Assembly: GCF_026914265.1 (NCBI RefSeq)
Contig: NC_069135.1
Span: forward strand, 28,400,738-28,464,737
DNA: 64,000 bases
Source: Mya arenaria
Lineage: Eukaryota > Mollusca > Bivalvia > Myida > Myidae
Direction: 5' to 3'
Every line of letters begins with the position of its first letter. The first letter of the stretch is position 1. Shown in pieces: positions 35,231 through 50,200 of this stretch. A model generated the notes under the pieces. That model made no database searches, was not told the origin of the DNA, and worked only from the letters and a program-made list of their open reading frames with translations. Position numbers and translations under genes: made by a program.

Positions 35231-38200
35231 ATGAATATTTTCTTAAACGGTTTCTTTCTCTTGTGCGTGATATGTGCAATTTTATTTGTGTACACACGTC
35301 AGAAAGTAACGGCCGTCACGGATGTTGGATTTCAGCAATTTCAGCGAACATACCTCGTTGTTTATATGCTTGCAATGGGTATGCTTTTTCTGTGTTTCGT
35401 TTCTACTCACTACTTTTTTCCCTGTGGAATTTGAAGTGATAACAAGTTAAGAAGGATGGGCACCTTACACGGTAGTCTTCTCAGACATTTCTTTGCACTG
35501 GTAGTTTCTAGTTATTAAAGTTAACCTAGGAGGAAAAGTGCGCCCGGTTTGGGGTCAAACCCACAACTGCCGGATTACTAGCATGGCACTCTAACCAACT
35601 GAGCTAAACGGGCTGCTGGTTCTAACTCGCACACACTACACTCCTCCCCCAATCAACTGTAAGGCCAACGGAGGCACCTGCCGTTTACTGTTGCCACCAT
35701 TAAAGTAAACCTGGTAGGAAAAGTGCGCCCCGGGTGGAGCTTGAAAGCATTATTGCTGAAACACTACCATGGTGCTCTAACCAACTTAGCTAACTGGGGA
35801 TCTGGTTCTAACCCACACACACTTCATTAGTAACTTAACTGGTCTGTTTTGTTAATATTCAAACATATTGTTGGACAAATGTTTACATCACTCAGACTGA
35901 CAGGCTTAGAGGCTTTTTATTTCATGAATTATTCAGTGGATGTGTTACGGTAGCAGCCCCCATTTTTCATGACATCATTATTTTACAATTGAATGGGAAC
36001 CACACGTGTTCTTCCATGTTGAGGTTTTGGGTCAATGGGTATTCCAATTTAAAAAATTTCAATGAGTATCTGTTGATATTAAGTCTTGGTAAGGTAATAT
36101 TTCTATGGTAGGTGTTAAAGCTGTTGCAAAAAATAAGACGGTCTCCTACTAAGCTCCTGATAAACAAAAAAATAACATACAGTATTGCAAAGGTAAGAGA
36201 ATCCTGCATTCGCCCACTATATGTTGACCCCATCAACCTGAATATATTTCCGCCCAACTGTCAAAGTGAATACCGTATTGTATCATGTATAGGACGCTAG
36301 CATAGATAGGCGCAGGCAAAAAAATAGTTGAAAAAACGGGTAAAAACCCTTAATATATAAGATAGGACGCAGCGAAAAAATGTCAAAATCAGAGCCGAAA
36401 AATCGAGGTTGGTCAAGTATTTATAACATATATTGAAGTAAAAAAAGAGTGTATTTCGATAATTATCGTCGTATTTCGGTAATTTAGCATTTCGGTAATT
36501 TAATTAGTGTACACAACAATGATATAAGTCTTGACATTTTGAGAACATTATAAGACTTATACAAATGCTGTAATAATCCCGACACGCCTTCTGACTGACA
36601 GTCAACCATTGCAACCGTTGCAATAGTTCCGACATGCGTTCTGAATGACAGTCAACCGTTGCAACCATTGCAAAACTGTGTATTGTCAAAACTGATGATT
36701 GTTTTGATAAGGCTTGTCGCTGCGCGGAATAAAGCATGTCAGGCATAATTAATGCGTGTCAGTAATTATCCTTGCCAGCGGAAGGCACGACGGGTAAAGT
36801 GCGAACAAACAACCATACCGTATTACCATCGCAATAGTTCGTTCTATTGATGTTTTTCTAAAGACAGACAGCGGGTGTTTTTCACACCTTCGCACATTTG
36901 AAAAGATTTGATAGTGACAATAATGCTACTTTGCGTTATGCACATTACTTTATTATTTTTTCAAAACAGTAACGTACAACAAAATGTTTTGTAAAATATC
37001 GAAACATTAAAATCATGAACAACGATTATTTGATATTTACCTCCTTTCCCGATTTTCCGTTGCCGTTATAACTCAATCCAGTTAAATGCTGACTCACATC
37101 GAGTTTTTGTGAGTAGCGTCCCTTTTGTAAAAAAGGAAACACTCATGTTTGTTTTCAATTTATTTCTCAATAAATCATTTTAAAGTAAACATTCAATATA
37201 TTTCTGCGTTTGTTAACTTGCTTGATTTTACCTATGTCAGTTGTTCTCTTCGGTGACGCAGTACAGATACTTACTATTACTGCGTTCTTCTCCGGTCTGA
37301 TATTTTCGACCTGAAATGGACTTGGAAAAAAACAGATGAAATTCTAATAGCATAGAAAGGATGCAGGCACTTTTTAAGAAGAGAATTGGGGGTAAAAAAG
37401 TGCGTCCTATGCATGATATAATACGGTAGACTTCGTCAATCGATATATTTCATGGTCCAGAGCATCCATGCTACATTTACTGTTGCTTTTATTTGTTTTA
37501 CATTTATAATGTTATTGATTTGTATTTAATACTTATGGACTTAATGAAACATGTACCATGCTTGCCAAATGGATATTACCAGATGGCGAGGGTAAATAAA
37601 CAAAGTAAACAATGTCAAATTATTGGACAGCTTTTTAATCAAAAAGTGGCCAGCATCTGATGAGTCTTTACATACCCCCCAAAAAGAATAAGCCATCAAC
37701 AAGTTCTAGTAGTCAAGTTACTCAAGATTGCTATGTTTTAATAATCATAATATATCTTAATAGGTGTAAATTTCTACTTAAATTAGACACAATTATCAGG
37801 GAATAAAGCAAATAATAAAATTGCTAGTTGAATTTTCATTTTGCGAGTTGCCTCAAAAAGCACTCGCAAAATTTTGCGAGTGCTCCTCAAAGTTAATTTT
37901 GAACCCTGTGCTCCTCAAAATTCAATCTTATACATTGATAATATCTTACTCAAATTGCTTGCGTGATATGCAAGTCAATTTTGCAAGTTAATAATGATAT
38001 TGTGACTAAAGTTTGAATTGGATTATCCCATGTGTTTTTATACACAAAGATTTAAGATTCAGATTTTTTAACGCCTGGTCAAGGTAGGGGTGACATTTAA
38101 TAGAAAAATGGTTTTGAAACTATGAAGTAATATAGGTGGTAACAAGCAGATGACTACAGGTCAAAGGTCATGGTAACATGTAGATGGTTAAGCTAAATTA

Positions 38201-41200
38201 ATCTTAAAATTTGCTACTTAGTCCTATGACCCTCAAACTTAGTAGAACAAATTATTAAGAATCAAAGTTGACCCCGCTTGATTTGGAGGTGAGAGGCCAA
38301 AATTGCATTTACATTAAAATTGATAGTTATATTAGTTTGACAATGATGGTATAGTTTTGAATAATTTTTACTCAAGTATGCCAAACAATTGAAAATGTAA
38401 GTGTGTTAAAACTGTTTAAAGCTGCGCTCTCACAGATATGCCATTTTTAAAACTTTTTTTATTTTTTGTCTTGGAAAGAGAAAGTTTTTGGGTAAAAATC
38501 TGCAAACCAATAATAAAAGATTGCTGACAAAAAATCAAATCACATATTTTCATATTACTAACGGTTTAAGAAAAATGCATAAAATATCAATTTTTGAACT
38601 TAAATATTAAAATCTGCGATCTAACTTTTTGTCAGCAGTCTTGTGTAACCGGTTTCCAAGGGCTTTGCAAAAATTGGCTCGTTTCAAGACAAAAAATAAA
38701 AAAGTTGTCATAACGGTAAATCTGTGAGAGTGCAGCTTTAAGGGTGGTGATGCTTATGCAGTACTTCTCACATTTCAGCGGGTGACTGGCTGCAAGGCCC
38801 TCATGTATACGCCCTCTATGACAGTTATGGGATGAGCTCACACCAGATTGAGATCCTCTTTGTAGCTGGATTCGGGTCCAGTATGATTGTAGGCACCGTA
38901 GTTGGCTCATTCGCAGATAAATAGTGAGTAATTGGACAAAGACTTTGCCTCAATTTCTTGAAAAAACTTAAGCGTAACAACCTTAAGTGTCTTATTTCAT
39001 TTAGCTAAATAAATTAATAACTAAGTTTAAAATAGGTTTTCAAAGTAAAACATGTTTAATCATGATTATCATTGAGATAAGTATTCCTATAAAAGTCTCA
39101 AAACTCTTTAATATGAGAGTACAACTCTAGTTATACAAAAACAAAATTCATGTGCTTATCTTGATCCTGTTTTAAGGTAATAAAGATTGTTCAAGAAATT
39201 TGGGCCAGGAAAGCATTCATCTTGAACTTCAAATACATAGCAATCATGTATTTCCAATTATTACAAAAAAATCACTATGAGCATTGGCACTCAGTTGTTG
39301 GTCCAATCTCAGATATGAAATAGAAAGTAAAGAAATATTATGAAGGTGTGTTTGTTTGTGATTAAATGATGAAAGCTACTAAATTATAATGTAGAAGTAC
39401 ATTTGTTGAATGAAAATGTTACAAGTATCTATCTTATTCAATCATAGAAAAGGTATTTTCATCATCTTTTTGATGTCATGGGTTGTTACTGGTTTGACAC
39501 TGCCTCTCACCAACTGGTTGTTTGTTTGAGCCCTCTCATGATTCCTTTATCATCATTCATGGCATTTCAAAATGGACATTAATAATATTTATACACAAGA
39601 AACTTGAGACTTGATCGTGATTCTTTAATCTATCAGCTTAGGTCACAATCAAAATAAGAAATTAGTATAAACTAAGTATAGAAAGTTTGTTGTCAAGGTG
39701 ATACTACCAGGAAGAATCTCAACATACTTCACCTTTTTTGTTTAGGTGGTTTGGATTCTGTGAAACTTAAAATGCCATTAATGTTTACAGGTTAGTGTCA
39801 CCAAGCTCATTTTCCCAATTCGGAAAATAAAACATACATACCTTTTCTTTCTTGCAAACTCGCTAGAATATTTTTTATTAATTGAATGATTATACGATTA
39901 CAACTTTCAGTGGCAGAAGAAACAACTGTATCCTGTACGGAATTCTGTATGGTTCTGCATGTATCACAAAGGTAACAACAACAGATTTGACCACATAATT
40001 AAGAATTTCATAAAGTTAGCCCTGATAAGTTAAATTAGTATTTTGAAGTTTAATTGAAATGTTTTTTTGCAAGTTCAGATGATCTGATCATGGCTATTGA
40101 ACTGAACTGACTAGTTGATTTCCAATTCAAAATTTCTAAACTGGCTAGTGAATTGTATATTCAAAGTGACTTGGGAATTGCCGATTCAATTGTTTTGAAC
40201 TGACTACTGGATTTGCCATTTATCAAATGTTCTGAACTGACTTGTTAATTACCGACTCAAATGTTTTGAACTGACCTTGGATTGTCAGTTCAAATTTTCT
40301 GAAATGACAAGTGGATTGCCAATTTTCAAATGTTCAGAACAGACCAATTTAAATATTCTGAACTGACTAGCTGATAGCCAATTCACAGAGCAATGAATTC
40401 ACCAGTGAATTGCTACTTTCAGTGAACTGAGCTGACTCAGTGAGGCAATTTGTTTTATTCATGTATTTTATTGTTTTATTACAGAGCATTATTGCGAAAT
40501 ATGGACGAAATATTAAGTTGAATCTTAAAGGGACTATACACCAGATTGGCACCAAAATAAGTTTTTTCTGTAACGAATATCAGGACAATTATTTAATTAA
40601 ATGTTTTACTCTTTGATATCATATTGAAAATCAAATACCAAAATCTAAAAAAAAATTGGAGACCGGGTTTGAACCGGGTTTATTGGCTAGTAATAACATG
40701 GACTAGCCAAAACACGCATAACAATTAATTCTGTTCTCTTTTTTTATGGAAAAATACGAAAAAACTGCAAAAAAAATAATAAATTGTAAACTATGTGGTA
40801 CTTCAGTTAGTTAGTTTCAATGTATTATACACATCAATACCAAGTTTATGTCAATTTTCACCAATTTTCTTTTTTTTGCTATTTTATCATACAGTGTATA
40901 GCCCCATATAAATGATAAACATATTTCCACTTCTCTGCCAAGATTTTACAATATAACATAACATAACTATACATGATACACTCATAACTACGATTATTTT
41001 ACTTAGTGTTTTGTCATTCAGTTGCAATGTGAAAATAATGTGTTGTTGATTAAAGCTGCACTCTCACAGATTTACCCTTTTTACAACTTTCATTTTTTTT
41101 TCTTGGAAAGAGCAAACTTTTGCGTAAATATCTGCAAACCAATGATATAAGATTGCTGACAAAAGATCAGATCGCAGATTTTCATATTTCCGTTCGAAAA

Positions 41201-44200
41201 TTAATGTTTTATGGCTTAAACCGTTACCAACGTTTTAATGGCTTAAACCATTACCAACAGTTTAAGAAAAATGCATAAAACATCAATTTCTGAACTTAAA
41301 TATTAAAATCTGTGATCTAATTTTTGTCAGCAGTCTTATATAACTGGTTTCCATTGATTTTTGCAAAAATTGGCTCGTTTCAAGACAAAAAAAAATAAAA
41401 AAAAGTTATCAAAACGTTCAATCTTTGAGAATGCAGCTTTAAAAAAAGCTATGGTATCATATGTTAATAGTAAGACAAAACCACCTTGCATAATGAAGCA
41501 TTTATAATGTACTGCCACTGGCGTCAGTTCAATAACTATAATGTAAATAAAATACATTGATGAATATAGTTAACAGTGAAAGAGCATTACTAAATGAGCT
41601 TCATCTTTCTGGTTACAAACAAAGTTTTCTTCAATGATGTTTATTATGATAGCTTAAGGTCAAGTTTAAAATCTTAAATTGTATACTAGGCTTATCAAAG
41701 TTAGTCCAAATAAAGGATTTCAGGTGGGAAAACATTTTCTTGTAATTGTTTTTGTGAAAATCAGCCCTTAATTCTGGAAAAGCTGCTGATGTGTTGCCCT
41801 TCATAAATGGTGAATTTTACCTTATCAGCTGTTGCTGAAATATGTTTTTCTTGATACTTTATCCTCATTTATTTCCTTATAATGAATCATAGAAATGAAT
41901 CAATCCAAAGAAACAAGCTGTATTGTATTGTTCCAATTTGTAGCCCTATTAAAGGTTGTCAATATCTCACTTTATCCATTTGTCAGGCGACACAATCATG
42001 GTCCATTGGACACATTTTTAGTTTTTATTGTAATTAGTTAAATGTTAATATATATACTACCATAACTAAATGAAAAAGTGAATATTATTAGATAAGATAT
42101 GTGGATGTGTGTATGAGATATATATTTGTTGTAAACATACATGGACTTGGTTTTTTACCCTATATAAAAAGGGTTGTTTAACAGCCCCCTCCCTTCAGAT
42201 TTCAAGTTTAGTATTTCCCAATAAAATATATATTCTCCTCCAAAAAATTATAATGGAAATCTCACGATTCAATAAATGATGTTTCTGAGCGACATATTTA
42301 CTTCTTTATTGACATTTTATTCCACTTGTCTCCAAAATGTTTGAAAAGTACTTGTACTCTGAGATGTTTCCCCAAAACTGAAACAAACAAAGTTTTTATT
42401 CCCTTTTTTCCCTCAAGTGTTAATAGTTGATGTCTGGTAACCCTATAGTATTGATATCATGTGCAAAACCTTAATTAAAACAGGCTCTTAATTGGACTTA
42501 TGTTTTTTTGACAAAATCACATGAACATGTAAAGGGTGTTTCAAAATATCTGTCCCCTCTAGAAACTTCAACTTAATCAGAAAAATTAAAGTTTTTTATA
42601 AACATGGGAACAGTATTTCCAAGATGGGGCCTTCCAATTTTCAACATGCTTTATTCACTAGCATCGATTTCAGCTTATATTAAGATGATTTAAATTTTAT
42701 GCTTTCTGACTTAATTCAAGTCCCACATTCAGGCTTCCATACTCATTAAGCATGAAATTGAATTCAAATACTTTGAAATATGTAAAATAATTTGCATCAG
42801 TTAAGCTACAATACTGAAATCCAAAGTTTAATACAAAAAAAATAATAATCACTATATAAGTATTTTGAGTGTTGCAGAATACACCTTTCTATGAGTTTAC
42901 TTGATGACCAATGAACAAGGATGAAAACAAACACACTTAGAAAAAGAGCCTATTTTCAATTGTATCAGAAAATTACAATTGCAAGACAAAGTTCAAGTAA
43001 AAGTGATAAAAAAAGAATGATGAACTAAAAAATTAACAGTAATAAAGAAAAAAAGGTTTCACAGTCTTTGCAATATGTATAAAAGTGAAAACTATTTTTC
43101 AGCACTTTAACAATTTCTGGATCTTGATGCTGGGTCGACTTCTTGGTGGGACAGCGACATCCATCCTGTACAGCGCCTTCGAGTCCTGGCTTGTGTTCGA
43201 ACACAATAAGGTAGTTCTTACAGTCAGGTTTATCATTGGAATTATGGACATTTTCATGGTAGAACTTGTTTCACTAGAGTGGCGTCCCTTCTCAAAAAGG
43301 TTTGTTAAATATGCATTTAATCTGCATAACTGCAGCAGCGTATTTGCATTGATTTTAAGTGTATTTTTCTTCAAAAGTACACTTGTTGTGACTGAAACAC
43401 ATTTATTCTGAACTAAACGTGCATTTTTTCTGCGTTTAAATTACATTTTTTCTGCATTATTCGCAATTTGGTTACTTAAATGTATCATATATTAGTGAAC
43501 CTCCTTCACAGGTATAATGATAAAAAAGTGTTCTCTAGTGACGGCAGTTTGGGATAGGTAAGTAACAAGTGGCAAACAATATTCCTATAAACAATAAGAT
43601 TAAGATCTGTGCAGTCTTTTTTTGCTTGTTTTGCATAACATCGACATGAAATAAGTTATGTAACCAGTTATGTAAAAAGGTTATATTTGCATGGTCACAT
43701 TTTGCATACACCCAGTTAGACACATCCTCTCAACAAAACAAACATTGTATCATAAAATTGTCTTGGACAAATATTGTTGACAAGAAGAATTGGAAACATG
43801 CATGCATTATGGTATCAATGCTGCAGCTATGATGATAATTATAACTTCGATTTTAGAGAGCTGAATACTCTTTTAAACTTTCAAGTTAGCCAAAAAAAAT
43901 ATTTTCAGTGGTTTTCAGAAATTTGCTTTTTTTCTTAAAGAATTCTTTTTAAGATAACTATGAAAACTCTGCGTTTTGTATGTTGCAAAGAAATATTTAT
44001 TTTGTAATTGGAACTTCTCCAATGTAACATACTGTGATGCAATACAATGTACTTCACTGTTTTTATATATACTTTCCATTACCAGCTGTGCTCTTTTATC
44101 TTAGACAGAAAAGTTGTTGTTGATATAATCATTGTTCATGTAAATAATATAGATTTCTTTCTCTTATCTATTAATGAACATCTGTCCAAACATGTTTTAT

Positions 44201-47200
44201 TGACCAAGATGATATTGCAATAGTTTTAGATTTTATTTCAAATTATTGATTAGCTTTGGTAATTTTATGAGATTCAAACTGGAATAATGAACCAGTTTTT
44301 AATTTGCATTTATGGGACAATTTATTCCCTATTTCGGCATGTTTTAAGATACAAGTGGCATGACCCTGTTTTAATAATATATCTCACAGTTATTTGATGG
44401 GAATTTGATTCCTTTATTTAGGCATTTCGAGATTTTCTGACATTGTTAAACTGCAGTAATTCATAGTTATTTTATGCTAGATAGATGGTGGGAGTAACCC
44501 GTTTGATAAATCTAAAGAAAAAATAAATATTTTAGGTTAAATGTCACTAAATTTAGTACAGGTCAAATGACACCAAAGCAGGAGTTCATTCCCATCAAAT
44601 CACTGTGAGATACCTATGTTGTAAAGCTTAACCCTGCTCGGAGACACCCATAAAGTTATTGGTAGAATCTTAACAATTAATTATCCATATGATAAAATAT
44701 TCCTATGATATGTTTTATCATAAATATGAACACTATTTAGCCGAAAATGGAGTTATGCCTGAAAATTAACAATCTAAAGACTTAATATCTGGAATGATGC
44801 CCTGGGGCCGTATTTATAAAGCATCTTAAGTCATATGTCGATTTCTTAAAATTTTCATACTCAAATTAAAAGAAAGTATAAGTTTTTTTAACATTAAAGT
44901 ATGGTGTTTTTAATAAGTTCAATTAAAATAATGTACAGGTATTTTGGAAATTCTTCAATTTTTATTTCATATGACTAAAGAGATACTAGAATTACGTAAT
45001 GACTTAGGAAGTTTTATGAATACCGCCCCTGGTCTGTTTTGTTACATACTTTAGAGTTCAATGCTTTAAAAGTATATACTGTAGAGGCTAATTGAATAGT
45101 GTTTCATTCATCATTTGGATAAGTAAAAATTCAAACTTTCTCTTCAATTTTGTTACAATTTCACACATCCAACACTGGGATGATACATGTAATATTATAC
45201 TTCCTTAAATTCATGTTAAAGCAGAGACCTTGGGATACTCAGTGGTTCAAAAGTCATCATTAAGATAACCTTATCTATAAACCTTGGAGGTTTAATACTG
45301 TCATGTTTCAAGTTGACAATGTTTTATTGTGTATATATAAACATAGTTTAATGCTTCCTTTATCATTCAAGGGTTTATGTCATCAATATGAACTTTATAC
45401 TTAAATTCCTGTATCATACTAAAAATACAACCATAAAATGTGTTTGGAGGCATAACAATTTGCATCTGAAAGCAAATGTGCTTAGTTCTTATATCTGAGA
45501 AATGTAAATTTTGAAATATTATTCTGCTGAAAGCGAAACTATTTGCATTTCAAAATATTGCAACCCTATTAAGAATTACAACTTTCTGGATTCTTTCAGT
45601 TTTCGAGATGTTTTCACTGAAAGGTTTAATTTAATACAATACATCCATCTTAACATCTTGCATGGGGCAAGCATTTTTAGAAGCCATCCTCCTTAGATGG
45701 GACATGTTTATTATTATTGACTGGTCTTGTGTACATGTATAATGCTCTCCATTTTCTGTGAGCCGAATTCTGACTCCACAACCCATGCTGCTAGTGCTAT
45801 ATGTTAGAAATATGTAGGAAGTGTTTTGTTTTTATTTTAAGACAGTTAATTAAACACTAATGATACCCATCTGTACCAAAGACATATTGTTGTATTGATG
45901 ATTTAAAACACTGTAATTGCTTTGACAGCATTTCATTTCAATGGTTCTCCTGGGAAAGTTTTCACAATTTTCAGGGAGTTTATCGATGGAAGAAAAGCAT
46001 AATAAAGTTCATTTTTATCATTTACAGAGAATGCTCTTGAGCTTAAACATCATATTGCCAATACCCATGCATGCATAAGACAGGTTGTTGTTGTTGGGTC
46101 TTTGCTTATCTGCAGTGATAACTCTTAAATGTCATTGTCTATCTTCAGCGAGGCTTTGACTCTGATCTGCTGGGGAACATCTTCAGCCATGCAATCCTGG
46201 GAAACTCTCTGGTGGCCATTGCATCAGGCATGGTTGCTCAGTTCTTTGCTGATGGATTTGGTTTTGTGTGTGTACCCTGTTTTTCTTACTTCTTACATAA
46301 CTTGTTTTTTCCCCAAACTATCAATCATATTAATTATGTCTCGCCCATTCATGGAGAGACATATTGTTTTTGCCCTGTCTGTCAGTCAATCCATCAGTCC
46401 GTCAGTCAGTCACTATGTCACACTTCGTTTCTGCTCAATAACTATAGAACACTGTGACCAAGGAACTTCATAATTGGTATGCTAGTTGGTCATGACTAGT
46501 AGATGACTTGTAATGATTTTAGGGTCACTAGGTCAAAGGTCAAGGTCACTGTGACCTTAAGGTGAAGAAAAGGTTTTCACTCAATAGCTAAAGATCCTTT
46601 GGGTTCAGGAACTTCATAATTGGTATGCTAGTTGTTCATGACTAGAAGATGACCCCTATTGATTTTGAGATCAAAAGGTCAAAGGTCAAGGTTACCTTCA
46701 GGTAAAAAACAATAGAAACAGTTTCGGCTCAATAACTAAAGTACGCTTGCACCCAGAAACTTCATACTTTGTTTGCTAGTTGGTCATGACTAGTAGATGA
46801 ACCCTATTGGTTTTGAGATCACTAGGTCAAATGTCAAGGTTGCCATGACCTTGAGGTGAAGAAACGATTACAGCTCAGTAACTTAAGAAGACTTGCACCC
46901 AAAAACTTAATACTTGGCATGCAAGTTGGTCATGTAGATGATCCCTATTGATGTTGTGATCAGTAGGTCAAAGGTCAAGGTCACGATGACCTTGAGCTGA
47001 AAAATGGTTTCCGATCAATAACTGAATAACGCTTGCGCCCAGGAACTTCATACAATGCAAACTTCAATTACACTTTCCAAGATTAATCAACAACACTTTC
47101 TCTTCACTATTTAATACGGGTGAATAAACTTCACTGTTGGTTCGTCTCCAGTCCAAAATTACAAATTTCATGTCCATCATTTATTTTTTCTCAGCTACGA

Positions 47201-50200
47201 CCACACAATAGGGGAGACAAGCATTCCAAAAAAGCAATCTCTAGTTATTAAGGCATTTCTGTATATCAGTCATTGAAATAAGTCTTATGAATGAACAAGC
47301 CCGAATTCATATGCATCTGCTTGGCTTTACATTTTTGAACAAGCTACCCCCGAAAGCATTTTACCAATTCAGGGCTTGCGGGCTTGTGCTTATTTCGACA
47401 ACTGGTACATTCATATATTCATGGGTAAACTCATGCATATTAAATGTTTTAAATATGAATATCAATGGGTTTTTTAAATACATATGACTTTAAAAATGTT
47501 CTTGCATAAGTTTTAAAATTCGTCTATTTTGCATTTATAATGATAAGTGAATGTAAAGTAGCCAAGTTTTTTTTTATCCAAAAACTGATAAAAAATATCC
47601 TGTTCACAACAGGTTTTATTTGGTATATGAGTAAAAGAATATGGCAGGTAGAAATGAAAGGCTTTAAGAGTTGTGTGTAGTGTATATTTAGTCAGTATTC
47701 ATGTTAATGTATGATATTTCAACCAATGCTTTTTAACCCTTATACAGCAAGTCTTATACAGCTGTTTAAAGCCACTGATAATGTAATAAAGTATTTTTGA
47801 GTAATTTTTTTTTTTAACAATAAAGATTGATACATGTATTTACAAAAAATATTTTCTTTTTCAGTGCACCCTTCGATCTGTCACTGACTGTGTTAATTGT
47901 GATGTGCGGAATCATAATCTACACCTGGCCAGAAAACTATGGCAACCAGTCTGTTAATGTGGCACAGTCTATGAAAAATGCTGCTCAGGCAATAAAATCA
48001 GGTACATTGTAATGTTGTCATGGTTTCATTCTACTTCACTGATTAGGATGATAGTCTAATGTGCTTAAGTTAGAGTTTAAGGAGGATGCTGCACTTTATC
48101 TTTTTCTGGTAGCACCCTTCTGCCCTCATGCAGACCAGAACGGGTACCCTTCTGCCCCCATAAACCCCATCATGGACTCCCTTCTGCACTCATGGAGACC
48201 AGCATGGCACCCTACTGCCCTCACAGATTTCCGCAAGGGCTCCCTTCTGCCCTCATGCAGACCAGAATGGGTACCCTTCTGCCCCCATGGACCCCATCAT
48301 GGGCTCCAATCTGCACTCATGGAGACCAGCATGGCACCCTTCTGCCCTCACAGATTTCCGCTAGGGCTCCCTTCTGCCCTCATGCAGACCAGAATGGGTA
48401 CCCTTCTGCCCCCATGGACCCCATCATAGGCTCCCATCTGCACTCATGGAGACCAGCATGGCACCCTACTGCCCTCATGGATTTCTGCAAGGGCTCCCTT
48501 CTGCCCTCATGCAGACCAGAATGGGTACCCTTCTGCCCCCATGGACCCCATCATGGGCTCCAATCTGCACTCATGGAGACCAGAATGGGTACCCTTCTGC
48601 CCCCATGGACCCCATCATGGGCTCCCATCTGCACTCATGGACCTCCGCAAGGGCTCCCTTCTGCCATTAAAATGAAATACACAACACATTTAAATATGTC
48701 CTTTGTTTCTATTAATTAACTCATACTAATATTGTTCCAGTTCTTCATAGCCTGATAAAATGTGCCTCTTTCTCCCTTAGCACCCTGTTCCTTTTCTGCC
48801 ACACCCTGCCCTTTTTAAATCCTAGTTAAGTAAAGGCTCTAAGCCTCACTTAGGGACAAATCATTGCAATGAATAAAGGTGACGTGCACAGAGCCTTGTC
48901 GAGCTCTATTCTTCAAGGGCTGACCTATGATTCTTCTTCTTATTGGTTGTGTAATACTTTACATATTGTTTGTTTTTGCTACACTAGCTCCACACCTCTT
49001 TGAATGATGATGGCAAATTTGCTTCTTTAGGCCTCCAACTTCCTGTTTAAGCCATAATGCAGCAAATGGGTGTGGCCAGATCTTAAAAACTCTTTTAACA
49101 TTTTTATTGGTTTGATTTTCTGTCTATAGAGGGTTTAGCCCAGTCTACCAGTTTAAACTAAACTATTTTAACAAGAATTTACCCAGTGCATAATATTTAT
49201 GAAGTGATTTTTTCATTGGTGTCAATACTTGCTGTGGCATAATTGTGCAGTTAAATGTCATTTAAATATTTAATTCACTTTGAAGAAACCTTAGTCAGTG
49301 CTTAAAAAGTCTGAACAAAACAAAAGTGTTTGTCTTAGTGTTAGATAGCAAAATTTAATACACACCTAATAATAATGAAAATATTTGTGCTCAGGTGGTA
49401 AAATACCAGCATGCGCCAAATGATTTAACAGCAAGCCTAGCAAATGCCATGACACTGAACTAACCGTTACAGTACACTCAACGAGTTAGACCCACTTTCC
49501 TCGCTCACTCCGAGGGATAAAGTCGATGATCGCGGGTTTCCTCCGAGGGTAAAATTGTTGCCCTTGCTAAAATCCCCCCCGAGTTCCTCCGAGTGGCTGA
49601 CTTACCGCCGTGTTTAATATGAACGATAGGGTTGAGAATTGTCCGATTTTATGATCCCGCGGCGGAACTCCGAGTCTAATCAGATAAGCAAGAAATCATT
49701 CTTGTTTAAAAGTTATTTATTTTTATGCTTATGCACATTGTTAAGGGTAAAAGATTCTTACATGTACCAACGTTTAATTTTAATTTATGTCCGTAAACGC
49801 CAATTGAATATTGTCTTGAATTATAAACATTGAATCATTAAAGTATATCCACTAAGTTATTGCATCATAAAGCAGCCGACTATTTACACGATTCTGAACC
49901 ATGACCTCTGACGTCAAGCGCGTGATCAATACAATGTAGAATATACTATTTATTATTGGTGGTTAAAAATAGCTATGACGTTTCATGGAATTTTCCACAG
50001 AAAATGAGGCAAAGAAGGCCTTCAAAACCATGCGCTGTGAAATTTGAACGCGTGTTTGACCTCCTGATTTTCTGAAAATGTGTAACCTAGAATTTCTCGG
50101 AAGAAATGTGTTTATCAGTCATTAGCAAAAACATGTTTATAAGATGCATGTGCAACTAGTGAAATACGACTGCATTCTTGTGGTAAGCTAACTTCATGCA

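Noticed and set aside
35541..35613. Functional tRNA-Thr (AGT) gene
   Set aside because: Anticodon and T stems have mismatches, a decayed sister copy lies nearby with shared flanks, and the placement is intronic; a tRNA-derived SINE or pseudogene fits better.
40660..40725. tRNA-like hairpin with a GGGTTTGAACC box
   Set aside because: Only a T-arm-like segment and one unrelated stem are present; no complete cloverleaf can be drawn.
46129..46473. 114-codon frame around exon 5 of the MFSD5-type gene
   Set aside because: It reads exon 5 out of frame; the correct frame (RGFDSDLLGNIFSHAILG...) is set by the splice phases.
48061..48719. Frames of 122 and 175 codons as a possible secreted repeat protein
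   Set aside because: The array is a minisatellite in an intron of the MFSD5-type gene; no start context, splice link or selected pattern was found.
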